Source: Pseudomonadota bacterium (GTDB lineage: Bacteria > Pseudomonadota > Gammaproteobacteria > Burkholderiales > Burkholderiaceae_C). From it: a stretch of 64,000 bases of DNA. The DNA is taken from positions 148,633 through 212,632 of the forward strand of contig JAIUOW010000007.1 of assembly GCA_020161775.1 (NCBI GenBank), in the 5' to 3' direction. The notes beneath the pieces were generated by a model that saw nothing but the letters and a program-made list of their open reading frames with translations, was not told the origin of the DNA and ran no database searches. Positions within the stretch are counted from its first letter, which is position 1; every line of letters begins with the position of its first letter. A program made the translations under genes and the position numbers. Shown here in pieces: positions 37,588 through 48,700 of this stretch.

Positions 37588-38406
37588 ATGTCAGACCTCG
37601 TCGTGCGCCGCCTGCTGATTGACCTGGAGGCCCCGTTCGCGCGCCACTGGTGCGGCGGCGACGCCTTTCGCACCGCCTTGTTCAACGCGCTGTCCATGAG
37701 CTTTCCGGTGGGTGAGCAGTTCTTCATCGACTCGGTGCGCAACGGCCTGAAGGCGCTGCCACCCGAGCTGCAGGACAAGTACCGTGCCGAGGTGCAGGGC
37801 TTCGTCGGGCAGGAGGCCACGCACCGGCGCATCCATGCGCTGTTCAACGGCCACCTGGAAAAGCAGGGCCTGGTCAACGACTGGGAGCCCCGCGCCAAAG
37901 AGCGCATGAAGCTGCTGGACGGGCTGGACCCGCGCCACCATCTGGGCATCACCGCCGCCAACGAGCATTTCACCGCCATCCTGGCCGACTGGATGCTGGC
38001 CAACCCTGACCTGCTGGCCAGCAGCGAGGAGCGCCTGCGCACGCTGTGGCTGTGGCACAGCGCCGAAGAATCCGAGCACAAGAGCACCGCGTTCGACCTG
38101 TACCAGGCCCTGGGCGGCAACCATGAATGGCGCATCAAATGGTTCAGGCGCATCACCACGGTGTTTCTGATGGATACCCTGCGCCAGACGCTCAACAACC
38201 TGCGCCGCGACGGCACGCTGTGGAAGTGGAGCACCTGGAAAAGCGCGGCCAGCTACCTGTTTGGCGCGCGCGGGCTGATCCGCCAGACCTACAAGCCCTG
38301 GCGTGAATACAAGCGCGCCGACTTCCACCCGCGCCAGCTGGAAACCAGCCTGTCCGAACGCTGGCTGGCCGACAACGCCAGCCGCTACACGCCCGTGGGC
38401 GCCTGA
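37588..38406 (+). CDS. PF10118 metal-dependent hydrolase family protein
   Basis: A 272-residue, mostly helical protein of the family called predicted metal-dependent hydrolase (PF10118). It has a ferritin-like set of metal ligands: FVGQEATHRRIH, NEHFTA, and WHSAEESEHKSTAFDLY, consistent with a diiron centre bound by Glu and His. The true reaction is not established; an oxidase or oxygenase is as plausible as hydrolysis. AAGAAGGA precedes the ATG. It is divergent from tetR with the operator pair between them. Its last 22 bp overlap the convergent Crp/Fnr gene. Confidence 0.87.
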   Translation: MSDLVVRRLLIDLEAPFARHWCGGDAFRTALFNALSMSFPVGEQFFIDSVRNGLKALPPELQDKYRAEVQGFVGQEATHRRIHALFNGHLEKQGLVNDWEPRAKERMKLLDGLDPRHHLGITAANEHFTAILADWMLANPDLLASSEERLRTLWLWHSAEESEHKSTAFDLYQALGGNHEWRIKWFRRITTVFLMDTLRQTLNNLRRDGTLWKWSTWKSAASYLFGARGLIRQTYKPWREYKRADFHPRQLETSLSERWLADNASRYTPVGA

Positions 38407-39140
38407 GCCGGGCCGTAGCCCGCCAGGCGTTGCAGCGCGGGCAGGTCGGTAATCTCCAGCCCGCCGCGATTCAACCGCAGCACGCCCATCACTTCAAGTT
38501 CCTTGAGGTTCTGGTTGATGGTCTGGCGCGACACCGCCAGCATCATGGACAGCTGCTCCTGCGACACCGCCAGGCTGCGCCGGTGCATACCCTGGTGCGC
38601 GTCGCGCCGCACGCCATAGCCCTCGGCCATCATCACCAGCCGGCGTGCCAGGCGCTGCGCCACCGGCAAGGAAGCCGCCTCTTCCAGCGCCACGAATGCC
38701 AGGCGCAGCTTGTGGCTCATCAACAGGCCCAGCTCGCGCCAGCGCGCGGGCGCATCGGCCAGCAGCCGCGCCAGCGCGGGCTGCGGCACATGCAGCAGCC
38801 GCGTGGCGCCTTCGGCCACGGCGTCGTGCGTGCGCGGCTGCCCGTCAAACAACGACACCTCGCCAAACCAGTGCGGCGGCTCCAGCAGCGTCAGCAGCAC
38901 CTCGCGGCTGTCATCGCTGCGCCCGCTGGTGCCCGAGACGCGCACCGCGCCCTCCAGCACCGCATACAGGCCGCAGGGCGCGTCGCCGCGGCGAAACAGC
39001 GCCTGGCCCGCGGCCAGCGTGCGCACGCGCGCGGCCCCCATGAGCGCATCGCGCAGCGCCGGTGACAGGCGCGCAAACCAGGCGCCTGCATCCAGCAGCG
39101 CAAGCCAGTGGCGGGGGTCATCGGGGGCTGCAGGCGGCAT
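38385..39140 (-). CDS. Crp/Fnr family transcriptional regulator (second)
   Basis: A 251-residue regulator with an N-terminal cNMP-binding-type beta roll (GQALFRRGDAPCGLYAVLEGAVRVSG, HWFGEVSLFDGQPRTHDAVA) and a C-terminal winged helix (SLAVSQEQLSMMLAVSRQTINQNLKELEVMGVLRL). No Fe-S cysteine cluster is seen. It differs widely from the Crp/Fnr protein at 35.9 kb, so it is not a recent copy. The gene overlaps the PF10118 gene tail to tail. The target genes are unknown. Confidence 0.88.
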   Translation of the reverse strand: MPPAAPDDPRHWLALLDAGAWFARLSPALRDALMGAARVRTLAAGQALFRRGDAPCGLYAVLEGAVRVSGTSGRSDDSREVLLTLLEPPHWFGEVSLFDGQPRTHDAVAEGATRLLHVPQPALARLLADAPARWRELGLLMSHKLRLAFVALEEAASLPVAQRLARRLVMMAEGYGVRRDAHQGMHRRSLAVSQEQLSMMLAVSRQTINQNLKELEVMGVLRLNRGGLEITDLPALQRLAGYGPAQAPTGV

Positions 39141-39262
39141 GGAAAAGGTGCAAACTGGCGCTCAGGCCGCCGTGGGGTGTTTGCGGGTTGTGTCGGGTAG
39201 CCGACAGTACCGCGGCGCGGCCAAAGCGAGAATTCTCTCCACTGCACCGGAAGGAGACGCCC

Positions 39263-39808
39263 ATGAAAACCCTGACCGACCAACTGGCCAACTACGCCGC
39301 CTACCACCGCGACCCGCGCAACATCACCACCCACTTCATCGGCATTCCCATGATCGTGCTGGCCATCGCCACGCTGCTGTCGCGCCCGGCCTTCATGCTG
39401 GGCGGCCTGCCGCTCACGCCCGCCTTGGCCCTGACCGGCGCCACCGTCATCTATTACCTGCTGCTGGAGCTGCGACTGGGCGCGCTCATGGCCGTGCTCA
39501 TGGCGCTGAACCTGTACGTTGCCTGGTGGCTGGCTGGCCAGCCCACGGCGCTGTGGCTGGGCGCGGGCATGGGCCTGTTCGTGGTGGGCTGGGTGTTCCA
39601 GTTCGTGGGGCACTACTACGAAGGCAAGAAGCCCGCGTTCGTGGACGACCTGGTGGGCCTGTTCATCGGCCCGCTGTTCGTGGTGGTGGAGGCGCTGTTT
39701 GCCGCCGGCCTGCGCCGCGACCTGCAAGGCGCCATCGACGCGCGCGTGGGCCCGGTGCGCCGGGTCAATCCTCCCAGGGCGGCAGGCTATCGATCACCAC
39801 TTCGCTGA
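39263..39808 (+). CDS. Mpo1-like (DUF962/YGL010w) membrane protein
   Basis: A 181-residue inner-membrane protein with about four spans. The family signatures are the N-terminal YAAYHRDPRNITTHFIGIPMIVLAIATLL and the later FVGHYYEGKKPAFVDDLVGLFIGPLFVV, which hold the conserved His residues. The yeast relative Mpo1 is an iron-dependent dioxygenase that alpha-oxidises 2-hydroxy fatty acids; the bacterial function is not known. ATG 39263 has AAGGAG 9 nt upstream; the longer reading frame from 39062 runs through the divergent regulator's 5' region and is not used. Its last 44 bp overlap the kinase gene. Confidence 0.86.
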   Translation: MKTLTDQLANYAAYHRDPRNITTHFIGIPMIVLAIATLLSRPAFMLGGLPLTPALALTGATVIYYLLLELRLGALMAVLMALNLYVAWWLAGQPTALWLGAGMGLFVVGWVFQFVGHYYEGKKPAFVDDLVGLFIGPLFVVVEALFAAGLRRDLQGAIDARVGPVRRVNPPRAAGYRSPLR

Positions 39809-42437
39809 CTTTCAGGCCCACGGGCCGGGGCTTGGCCTCCAGCGTGAAGATGAAGGTCGCGCCCTGCCCCGGCTGTGACCGCGCATGAATCTCGCCGCCA
39901 TGGCGCGTTACCACCGCGCGCGCCGTGGCCAGGCCCAGGCCGTCCCCCGGAAATTCAGCGCCCGAATGCAGCCGGGCAAAGGGCCTGTACAGCCGATCCT
40001 GCTCGGTGGCGTCAAACCCCACGCCGTTGTCCGACACAAAGAACGCGGGCGCTGCGGAATCGCCGTCGCGCGACGGCTCGCGGCCCATGCGGATCCAGGC
40101 GTTGGGCTGGTTGGCGGTGAACTTCCAGGCGTTATCCAGCAGCGCGTGCACCAGCAACTGGGCCAGCGCAGGGTCGCAGCGGCACCGCAGTCCGGGCTCG
40201 ATTTCCACATGCACCACGCGCTGCGGGTCCCGCCGGCGCAGCACCTTGACATACGCCGTCGCCATCGCGCCCAGATCGGCCAGCACCAGCTCGAACGGCG
40301 CGCGGCCAATTTCGGTCAGGCGCAGCACTTCCTCCAGCATGTGCGCCACCCGCCCCGCCTTGCGCCGCACGCGCTCCAGCTCGGCGCCCGCCTGCGCGTC
40401 CAGCGTCTGCATGCGGCGCAGCGCGGGCAACACATCGGTGCGCAGCATGCGCATGTAGCCGCTGACGATCTGGCGCGATGCCAGCAACGCGGCCGCCGCC
40501 TGTCCGTAGGTGGTGTCCAGCCGCTCCAGCTGGCGGCGCAGGCGCGACTCCGTCGCCAGCCGCGACGTGACATCGGTGGCCATGACCAGCCGCGCCGGGC
40601 GGCCCTCGAACGTGATCGCGTGGTGCACGATGTCCACCAGCATCAGCTCGCCTGATTTCGTCACATGGCGCCAGATGCTGGGCTCGTCCTTCAGCGATGA
40701 CGCGTTGCCCACGCGCTGCACGGACTGCGCAAACTGCTCGCGGTCATCAACCGGGCGGATGTCGGTGGCACGCATGGTCAGGAACTCGGCCTCGGTGTAG
40801 CCGTAGCGGCGCACCGCCGCCGCATTGACCGCCAGGAACTGCAGCGTACGGGTGTCAAAGATCCACATCACGTTGGGGTTGGCTTCAAACAGCTCGCGGT
40901 AGCGGCGCTCGCGCTCGCGCAGCTCGCCGATCACCTCCCAGTGCGGCGTGCTGTCGCGCAGAAACACGCCGATGCCGTCGCCCGCGGCAAAGAGCCGGAT
41001 CTCGAACCAGCGCTGGTAGTGCCCGTGGTACTCCTCGTAGGCAAACGGGTTGCCGTGCCCGATCTCGCGCTCGCAGGCCTCGCGGGCCTCCTGCTGGCGC
41101 TCACCAGGGAACAGCGACCAGAAATCGCAACCGTCCATGTCGTCCAGTTCGCGCAGCACCAGGGCGGCCGCGCGGCGGTTGCAGAACTTGATGGACCAGG
41201 CACGGTCCAGCACCAGGAAGCCGTCATCCATTGCATTGAGCACGGCCTGCAGCTCGGCACTGGCGGCATCAGACGCCGCCAGTGCCGCGTCGCGCTGGCG
41301 GGCGCGGCGGGCCAGGCCGGTCCACATGGTGGTCAGCCCGCGCTGCAGCACCTGGATTTCGCGCACCCCACTGCGGCTGGCCGGATCCGGGCCCTGGTAG
41401 ATACCCAGCTCAATCTGGCGCATGGCCCGGCCCAGCTGCTCCAGCGGGCGCAGCAGCCACAGGCGGCCCAGCCGCCAGATCAGCACCGCATACAGGGCCA
41501 GCAGCGCCAGCAGCGCCGCCATGAACACGCCCAGCTGCTGTGTCAGCGGTCGCACCAGCACTGCCACCGGCGCGCTCACCGCCAGCTGCAGCTTGCCCGT
41601 GCCCACGGTCACGGGCAGGACGTGGTGCATCAGCTCGCGCCGGTCCGCGCCCACGGTGCGCAAGCTGCCCGCGCGGCCCTGCGCCATGGCCAGCGTCACG
41701 CCCTCATCTACGCCCCCACCTACGACCTTGTCCACGCCCGGGGCCCCGGACGCAGCGCCGGCTTGCGGCGTGCTGGCCAGCACCGCGCCGGTGCTGTCGG
41801 CCACCACGGCGGACACACCCGCAGGCATGGGCACGGCGCGCAGGCGCTGGCCCAGCACGTTCAGGTCCATGCCCACGAAGGCCACCGCCTGCAAGGTGCC
41901 CTGGCTGTCGCGCACCGGGTGCGCGAACGGCACTGTTTTGCTGCCGCTCACGCGCCCCACCAGGTAGTCACCCATGGCATAGGGCGCACCGTTCACGATG
42001 GCCTTGAAGTAAGGCCGGTCGCCCAGGTCGATGGCCGCCGTGGACGGCGTGGAGCGGCACACCACGGTGCCGTCCAAAGCGATCACGCCAATGGACACAT
42101 AGTGCGGGAAATGGCCGCCCAGGCGCTGCAGGTAGGCGTTGCAGGCGGGCCAGTCGGCGGCAATGACAGAGCGCGTGTTGCTGACCGCTACCAGAAACTG
42201 GCGCGTGGCCTCCAGCACCTGCTCCTGGCTGGCCACATGCAGGCTGGCCCAGGCCGCCATGTCGTGTTCAGCGCGCTCCACCACGGCGCGCCGCTGCACG
42301 TCCCAGGCCACCAGCAGCAACAGCAGCAGGGGCAACACCGCCAGCACCAGCAAGGCCAGCGCCACGCGCCGTGAACTCACCCCCCGCACACGCGGCGGCG
42401 TATGCGCAAAAACGCTGTCGGCAAAATCCTGGCTCAC
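39765..42437 (-). CDS. Membrane sensor kinase-like protein, phospho-acceptor His missing
   Basis: An 890-residue inner-membrane sensor. In order: a membrane span at about 24-45, a periplasmic dCache-type domain to about 290 (IGVIALDGTVVCRSTP, LGDRPYFKAIVNGAPYAMGDYLVG), a second span, a HAMP-like linker, two PAS domains (about 395-510 and 520-645), a helical DHp-like segment, and a HATPase domain. The ATPase boxes look intact: LLDNAWKFT with Asn769, DNGVGFD, and GDGLGLATARAVVTRHGGEI. The H-box of related kinases reads VSHDLR; here it is VSGYMR at 658-663, with Gly660 in place of His. No receiver gene is adjacent. Confidence 0.87.
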   Translation of the reverse strand: MSQDFADSVFAHTPPRVRGVSSRRVALALLVLAVLPLLLLLLVAWDVQRRAVVERAEHDMAAWASLHVASQEQVLEATRQFLVAVSNTRSVIAADWPACNAYLQRLGGHFPHYVSIGVIALDGTVVCRSTPSTAAIDLGDRPYFKAIVNGAPYAMGDYLVGRVSGSKTVPFAHPVRDSQGTLQAVAFVGMDLNVLGQRLRAVPMPAGVSAVVADSTGAVLASTPQAGAASGAPGVDKVVGGGVDEGVTLAMAQGRAGSLRTVGADRRELMHHVLPVTVGTGKLQLAVSAPVAVLVRPLTQQLGVFMAALLALLALYAVLIWRLGRLWLLRPLEQLGRAMRQIELGIYQGPDPASRSGVREIQVLQRGLTTMWTGLARRARQRDAALAASDAASAELQAVLNAMDDGFLVLDRAWSIKFCNRRAAALVLRELDDMDGCDFWSLFPGERQQEAREACEREIGHGNPFAYEEYHGHYQRWFEIRLFAAGDGIGVFLRDSTPHWEVIGELRERERRYRELFEANPNVMWIFDTRTLQFLAVNAAAVRRYGYTEAEFLTMRATDIRPVDDREQFAQSVQRVGNASSLKDEPSIWRHVTKSGELMLVDIVHHAITFEGRPARLVMATDVTSRLATESRLRRQLERLDTTYGQAAAALLASRQIVSGYMRMLRTDVLPALRRMQTLDAQAGAELERVRRKAGRVAHMLEEVLRLTEIGRAPFELVLADLGAMATAYVKVLRRRDPQRVVHVEIEPGLRCRCDPALAQLLVHALLDNAWKFTANQPNAWIRMGREPSRDGDSAAPAFFVSDNGVGFDATEQDRLYRPFARLHSGAEFPGDGLGLATARAVVTRHGGEIHARSQPGQGATFIFTLEAKPRPVGLKVSEVVIDSLPPWED

Positions 42438-42474
42438 ACGCCCCTCCTGTTTGAGAACTTTTTTATGTTCTTCT

Positions 42475-42491
42475 GCTATAAATTCAATAGC
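42475..42491. repeat. Short AT-rich palindrome GCTAT-N7-ATAGC
   Basis: GCTATAAATTCAATAGC lies in the 138-bp divergent gap between the sensor kinase and aldehyde dehydrogenase genes. The 5-bp arms are perfect. It may be an operator, or one of the short interspersed palindromes common in related genomes; nothing in the sequence decides. Confidence 0.45.
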
Positions 42492-42575
42492 TGATCATGC
42501 AGTATTGGTGAGGCTTTGTCGTGTTAATTGTTGTAACAGGTAGTGCGCCGCGGCGTTTGCGCGAGAATCCTGTGC

Positions 42576-44009
42576 ATGCAACTGAACTACATCGCCAACG
42601 CGTCCGTGCCATCGACATCGGGCCGCACCCTCCCCGTCATCGATCCCTCCGACGGCCAGCCGTTTGACGAGCTGCAGCGCAGCAATGCGCAAGACATCGA
42701 CACCGCCGTGCGCGCCGCGCGCCAGTGCTACGACGCCGTGTGGACCAAGCTGAGCGCAGCCGAGCGTGGCCGCCTGCTCATGAAGCTGTCGGCCAAGGTC
42801 GCCGAACACACCGACGAGCTGGCCGCCATCGAACAGCGCGACTGCGGCAAGCCCACCAAGCAGGCCCGTGCCGATGCGCTGGCGCTGGCGCGCTATTTCG
42901 AGTTCTATGCCGGTGCCTGCGACAAGCTGCACGGCGACACCATTCCCTACCTGGACGGCTACAGCGTGCTGACCTGGCGCGAGCCTTTCGGCGTAGTGGG
43001 CAACATCGTCCCCTGGAACTACCCGATGCAGATCTTCGGGCGCAGCGTGGGCGGCGCGCTGGCTGCGGGCAACGTCTGCGTCGTGAAGCCGGCCGAGGAC
43101 GCCTGCCTGTCGCTGATCCGCGTGGCGCAGCTGGCCGCCGAGGTGGGCTTTCCCGCCGGGGCCATCAACATCGTCACCGGCTACGGCCACGAGGTGGGCG
43201 ATGCGCTGGCGCGCCATCCAGGCATCGACCACATCAGCTTCACCGGCAGCCCCAAGGTGGGCACCCTCATCCAGCAGGTGGCGGCCGAGCGCCACTGCCC
43301 GGTGACGCTGGAGCTGGGCGGCAAGAGCCCGCAGATCATCTTTGCCGATGCCGACCTGGACGCGGCCGTGCCCATGGTGATCAACGCCATCGTGCAGAAC
43401 GCCGGGCAGACCTGCAGCGCGGGCTCACGCGTGCTGATCGAGCAGGCCATCTACGAGCCGCTGCTGGAGCGCCTGGGCACTGCGTTTGAAAACCTGCGCG
43501 TGGGTCCCGCCACCATGGACCTGGACGTGGGCCCGCTGATCCGCGCGAGCCAGCAGCAGCGCGTGTGGGACTTTCTGAGCGATGCGCAGCACGCCAACAT
43601 TCCCATGGTGGCGCAGGGCCGGATCGTGGACGAAGCGCCCGAGACCGGCTACTACCAGGCCCCCACCCTGCTGCGCGACGTGCCGGTCAACCACCGCATC
43701 GCGCAGGAAGAAGTCTTCGGCCCGGTGCTGTCGGCCATGGCCTTCAAGGACGAAGACCACGCCGTCCAGCTGGCCAATGCCACCCAGTTTGGCCTGGTGG
43801 CCGGCATCTGGACGCGCGATGGCGCCCGCCAGCTGCGCATGGCAAAGCGCGTGCAAAGCGGCCAGGTGTTCATCAACAACTACGGCGCCGGCGGCGGCGT
43901 GGAGCTGCCCTTTGGCGGCTACAAGTCCTCCGGCTACGGGCGCGAAAAAGGCTTTGAGGCGCTGTATGGGTTCACCACGGTGAAGACAGTGGCGATCCGC
44001 CACGGCTGA
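42576..44009 (+). CDS. NAD(P)+-dependent aldehyde dehydrogenase
   Basis: A 477-residue member of the aldehyde dehydrogenase superfamily. It has the N-terminal [32 protein letters not shown] cofactor segment, the motif FTGSPKVG, the general base in [12 protein letters not shown] (Glu), and the catalytic Cys in [14 protein letters not shown]. The C-terminal signature is [26 protein letters not shown]. The closest named groups are betaine aldehyde and other amino-aldehyde dehydrogenases, but the substrate cannot be fixed. ATG 42576 matches the domain start; an upstream ATG-like frame from 42543 adds 11 unlikely residues. moaA follows 2 bp later. Confidence 0.9.
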   Translation: MQLNYIANASVPSTSGRTLPVIDPSDGQPFDELQRSNAQDIDTAVRAARQCYDAVWTKLSAAERGRLLMKLSAKVAEHTDELAAIEQRDCGKPTKQARADALALARYFEFYAGACDKLHGDTIPYLDGYSVLTWREPFGVVGNIVPWNYPMQIFGRSVGGALAAGNVCVVKPAEDACLSLIRVAQLAAEVGFPAGAINIVTGYGHEVGDALARHPGIDHISFTGSPKVGTLIQQVAAERHCPVTLELGGKSPQIIFADADLDAAVPMVINAIVQNAGQTCSAGSRVLIEQAIYEPLLERLGTAFENLRVGPATMDLDVGPLIRASQQQRVWDFLSDAQHANIPMVAQGRIVDEAPETGYYQAPTLLRDVPVNHRIAQEEVFGPVLSAMAFKDEDHAVQLANATQFGLVAGIWTRDGARQLRMAKRVQSGQVFINNYGAGGGVELPFGGYKSSGYGREKGFEALYGFTTVKTVAIRHG

Positions 44010-44011
44010 CC

Positions 44012-45127
44012 ATGGCAGAACGCGTGATCCCCCTGGTTGACCAGCGCGCGCACACGCTGGCGGCCACCGTGCCGGTGCAGCCCGTGCCTGCCACCGGCCT
44101 GCTGGGGGACGCGCTGGGCCGGCCGCTGCGCGACCTGCGCATCAGCGTGACCGACCGATGCAACTTCCGCTGCAGCTACTGCATGCCCAAGGAAGTCTTC
44201 GACAAGGACTACCCCTATCTGCCGCACGCCTCGCTGCTCACGTTCGAGGAAATCACGCGGGTAGCCCGGCAGTTTGTCGCGCATGGCGTGCGCAAGATCC
44301 GCCTGACCGGCGGCGAGCCGCTTTTGCGCAAGAACATCGAGGTGCTGATGGAACAGCTGGCCGCCCTGCGAACCGTGGACGGCGCGCCGCTGGACATCAC
44401 GCTCACCACCAACGGCTCGCTGCTGGCGCGCAAGGCCAGTGCACTGAAGGCCGCGGGGCTGCAGCGCGTGACGGTCAGCCTGGACGGGCTGGATGACGCC
44501 GTGTTCCGCGGCATGAACGACGTGGATTTCCCGGTGACCGATGTGCTGGCGGGGATCGACGCGGCACGCGCGGCGGGCCTGGGGCCGGTCAAGATCAACA
44601 TGGTCGTCAAGCGCGGCACCAATGACCATGAAATCCTGCCGATGGCGCGCCACTTCAAGGGCACGGGCATGGTGCTGCGCTTCATCGAGTACATGGACGT
44701 GGGCGCCACCAACGGCTGGCGCATGGACGAGGTACTGCCCTCGGCCGAGGTGGTGCAGCGCATCCAGGCCGAGCTGCCTCTGGTGCCGCTGGAACACAAC
44801 GCGCCCGGCGAGACCGCACAACGCTGGGGCTATGCCGATGGCAGTGGGGAAATCGGCGTGATCAGCAGCGTGACGCAGGCCTTCTGTGGCGACTGCAACC
44901 GCGCCCGCCTGTCCACCGAGGGCCAGCTGTACCTGTGCCTGTTTGCCACGCAGGGGCACGACCTGCGCGCGCTGGTACGCGGCGGCGCCAGCGACGCCGA
45001 CCTGGCGTCCGCGATCGGTCACATCTGGCAGGGCCGCAGCGACCGCTATTCGCAGCTGCGCAGCGCGCTGGCGCCCGATACAGGCACCGGCGCCCGCCGC
45101 GTAGAGATGAGCTACATCGGCGGATGA
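44012..45127 (+). CDS. moaA: GTP 3',8-cyclase (molybdenum cofactor synthesis)
   Basis: A 371-residue radical SAM enzyme, first step of molybdopterin synthesis. The N-terminal 4Fe-4S cluster that binds SAM is held by Cys50, Cys54 and Cys57 (CNFRCSYC). The second, substrate-binding cluster uses [18 protein letters not shown] near the C-terminus, and the chain ends in the conserved Gly-Gly. [13 protein letters not shown] is the SAM-binding GGE region. It is followed by mobA with a 4-bp overlap, giving a small molybdenum cofactor unit. Confidence 0.96.
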   Translation: MAERVIPLVDQRAHTLAATVPVQPVPATGLLGDALGRPLRDLRISVTDRCNFRCSYCMPKEVFDKDYPYLPHASLLTFEEITRVARQFVAHGVRKIRLTGGEPLLRKNIEVLMEQLAALRTVDGAPLDITLTTNGSLLARKASALKAAGLQRVTVSLDGLDDAVFRGMNDVDFPVTDVLAGIDAARAAGLGPVKINMVVKRGTNDHEILPMARHFKGTGMVLRFIEYMDVGATNGWRMDEVLPSAEVVQRIQAELPLVPLEHNAPGETAQRWGYADGSGEIGVISSVTQAFCGDCNRARLSTEGQLYLCLFATQGHDLRALVRGGASDADLASAIGHIWQGRSDRYSQLRSALAPDTGTGARRVEMSYIGG

Positions 45128-45711
45128 ACCCGGACATCACGGGCCTCGTGTTGGCCGGTGGCCGTGGCCTTCGCATGGGTGGGGTGGACAAAGGCCTGCA
45201 GGAATTCAACGGCACGCCCCTCGCATTGCATGCACTCCAGCGCCTGCGCCCCCAGGTGGGCAGCGTGCTCATCAACGCCAACCGCCACCACGACGCCTAC
45301 CGCGCCTGGGGCGTGCCGGTGCTGGCCGATGCCTCGGCAGACTTTGCCGGCCCCATGGCGGGCGTGCTGGCCGGGCTGCAGCACTGCACCACCCCCTGGC
45401 TGCTGGCCGTGCCCTGCGATGCACCCTGGTTTCCACTGGACCTGGCCAGCCGGCTGGCAGCTGCCGCCGCGCGCGAAGGCGCGCAAGCGGCGGTGGCGCA
45501 GGACCGTGATGCACAAGGCCAGCCCCGCCTGCAGCCGGTGTTCTGCCTGGTGCACGTGTCGCTGCGTGAAAGCCTGCAAGCCTGGCTGGACGGCGGCGGG
45601 CGCCGAGCGCGCGACTGGCTGCAAGGCCAGCACACGGCAACGCAGATGTTTGACGGCCCCGGCGACGCGCAGGCGTTTTTCAACGCCAACACGCCGCAGG
45701 ACCTGGCCTGA
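45124..45711 (+). CDS. mobA: Molybdenum cofactor guanylyltransferase
   Basis: A 195-residue nucleotidyltransferase that joins GMP to molybdopterin to make the bis-MGD cofactor. The GTP-binding N-terminus is [42 protein letters not shown] has the metal-binding Asp, and [10 protein letters not shown] is typical. The ATG overlaps the moaA stop (ATGA); the same frame is open upstream inside moaA but is not used. It converges with the RND pump gene, 4 bp apart. Confidence 0.94.
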   Translation: MNPDITGLVLAGGRGLRMGGVDKGLQEFNGTPLALHALQRLRPQVGSVLINANRHHDAYRAWGVPVLADASADFAGPMAGVLAGLQHCTTPWLLAVPCDAPWFPLDLASRLAAAAAREGAQAAVAQDRDAQGQPRLQPVFCLVHVSLRESLQAWLDGGGRRARDWLQGQHTATQMFDGPGDAQAFFNANTPQDLA

Positions 45712-45715
45712 ACCC

Positions 45716-48700
45716 TTACTTGGCCGGGATGGCCTCGTCCGGTGCCACGTCGTCGCCGTGGTAGCCGGGCTGCTCTTTGGCCTCGGCCTTGTTGGCGCCG
45801 GGCACCTTGTCGCGGGCAAACAGCGAATACATGGTGGGCACCACGAACACGGTCAACAACGTGCCCAGCGACATGCCACCCACGATCACCCAGCCGATCT
45901 GCTGGCGGCTTTCGGCCCCCGCGCCGGACGCCAGCGCCAGCGGCAGCGCGCCCAGCACCATGGCACCGGTGGTCATCAGGATGGGGCGCAGGCGCTGGGC
46001 AGACGCCTTGACCAGCGCGTCCACCATGGCCATGCCTTCTTCGCGCAGCTGGTTGGTGAACTCCACGATCAGGATGCCGTGCTTGGTAATCAACCCCACC
46101 AGCGTGATCAGGCCGATCTGTGAATACACGTTGAGTGAACCGCCCGACCATTTGAGCGCCAGCAACGCGCCGATCATGGACAGCGGCACCGCCAGCATGA
46201 TGACCAGCGGGTCCACAAAGCTCTCGAACTGCGCGGCCAGCACCAGGAAGATGAACACCAGCGCCAGCACGAACACCACGGCCAGCGCGCCCTGCGAATT
46301 GCGGAATTCGCGCGAGGTGCCGTTCAGGTCGGTGGTGTAGCCGGGCTTGAGCACGCGCGCGGCGGCCTGATTCATGAACACCAGCGCCTCGCCCAGCGAA
46401 TACTCCGGCGCCAGGTTGGCGGAAATGGTGGCCGAGCGGCGTTGCCCAAAGTGGTTGAGCTCGCGCGGGCTCACGCTTTCACTGACCTTGACCAGTGCCG
46501 ACAGCGGGATCATCGTGTCGTTGCGCCCGCGCACATAGATGCTGTCAATGTCCTCGGGCGTGGTGCGGCCCGACGACTGGATCTGCACGATCACGTCGTA
46601 CTGCTCGGCGTCGCGCTTGTAGCGCGTGACGTTGCGCCCACCCAGCATGGTTTCAATGGCGCGGGCCACCACGTCCACGCCCACGCCCAGGTCGGCGGCC
46701 TTGGCGCGGTCGATGTCAATGCGCAGCTCGGGCTTGTTCAGCCGCAGGTCCACATCGGGCTGCAGGATGCCGGGCTGCTTGGCGATCTCGTCCAGCATCT
46801 GGCGCACCACCTGGTTGAGGTTCTGGTAGCTGTCGGAAGTCTGGATCACGAAGTTGATGGGCCGGTCACGAAAGCCCTGGCCCAGCGAGGGCGGTGTGAT
46901 CGGAAAGGCCGACACCCCCGGCAGCGCGGCCATCTTCGGGCCCAGCTCGCGCGCCAGCTCGATGGTGCTGCGCTTGCGCTCGTCCCAGTCCACGGTGCGG
47001 TAGGTCACGTTGCCCTGCGACACCGACGGGTTGCCCACGTTGGCGAAGATGCGGTCGAATTCCTTGTAACCCTGGCCCACGCGTTCCAGCTCGCGCGCAT
47101 AGCGGTTGGTGTAGTCCAGCGTGGCACCGTCCGGCGCGGTGATGTTGGATGAGATCACGCCCCGGTCCTCAATGGGCGACAGCTCTGATCGCATGCTGGG
47201 GTACACCAGGGCAATGGCCGCCGCGCTGACCAGCATGACGCCGATCACGATCCAGCGCGCCTGCATGAAGAAGCTGCGCATCCGCGCACCGGCACCACGT
47301 TCGCCCGGCGCACGCTGGTAACCCGTGGTCACGACCCAGCGCAGCGTGCGGGCGTAGGCGTTCGACAGCCGGTTGAGGTTGTTCTCCATGAAGCGGTCAA
47401 ACCGGCCGGGCTTGGGGTTGTGGCGCAGCAGCTTGGAACACATCATGGGCGTGAGCGTCAGCGCCACAAAGCCCGACACCACCACCGCACCGGCCAGCGC
47501 CAGCGCAAACTCGATGAACAGCCGCCCCGTGCGCCCCGGCGTGAAGGCCAGCGGCGCATACACCGCCACCAGCGTCGCCGTCATGGTGACCACCGCAAAA
47601 CCGATTTCGCGCGCGCCCTTGATGGCGGCGGAAAACGGGTCCAGCCCTTCTTCAATGTGGCGAAAGATGTTCTCCAGCATCACGATGGCGTCGTCCACCA
47701 CCAGACCAATGGCCAGCACCAGGGCCAGCAGCGTCAGCGTGTTGATGGAAAAGCCGGCCAGCCCCATCAGCGCAAAAGTGCCCACCAGGCTGACCGGGAT
47801 GGTGATGATGGGAATGATGGACGCGCGAAACGTGCGCAGGAACACGAAGATCACCAGCGCCACCAGCACGATGGCCTCGATGATGGTGCGGTACACGTTC
47901 TTGATGGACCGGTCGATGAACACCGAGTTGTCGTTGGCGATGTCGATCACGATGTCGCCCGGCAGGTCCTGCTTGAGCTTGGGGATCATCTCGCGCACGC
48001 CGCGCGACAGGTCCAGCGGGTTGGCCGTGGCCTGGCGGATCACGCCGGCCGAGATCGCGTCGCGCCCGTTCAGGCGCACGGCGCTGCGCTCGTCAGCGGC
48101 GCCCTCCTCCACCCGCGCGACGTCGCGGATCTTCACGGGAAAGCCGTTGACGTTCTTGATCGTGATGTCGCCAAACTGCGTCGGGCGCAGCAAGTCGGTC
48201 TGCGAGGTCACGCTGAACTCACGCTGCTGCGATTCAATGCGCCCGCCGGGCAGCTCCAGGTTGCTGCGGCGGATGGCGTCCTCCACGTCCTGCGAGGTCA
48301 GGCGGTAGCCGGCCAGCTTCCCGGCGTCCAGCCACACCCGCATGGCGTACTTGCGCTCGCCATAGATGCGCACATCGGCCACGCCGGTCACCGTCTGCAG
48401 GCGCGGCTTGGCAATGCGGTTGACCATGTCGTTGATCTGCAGGCGCGACAGGGTGTCACTGGAGAAGGTCAGGAAGATGACCGGGAAGGCATCGGCTTCC
48501 ACCTTGGCGATGACCGGCTCGTCAATGGCCTGGGGCAGGCGGTTGCGCACGCGCGCGGTGCGATCGCGCACCTCGGCGGCGGCCGCGTCCGGGTCCTTTT
48601 CGAGCCGGAAGCGCACCGAAATCTGGCTTTGCTCGGCGCGGCTGATCGACGTGATGACGTCCACCGCGTCAATGCCGGCAATGGAGTCTTCCAGCGGCTT

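Noticed and set aside
40941-42374. A 477-residue plus-strand open frame opposite the sensor kinase gene
   Set aside because: A shadow frame rich in His, Gln and Ala with no motif; the minus strand has clear kinase domains.
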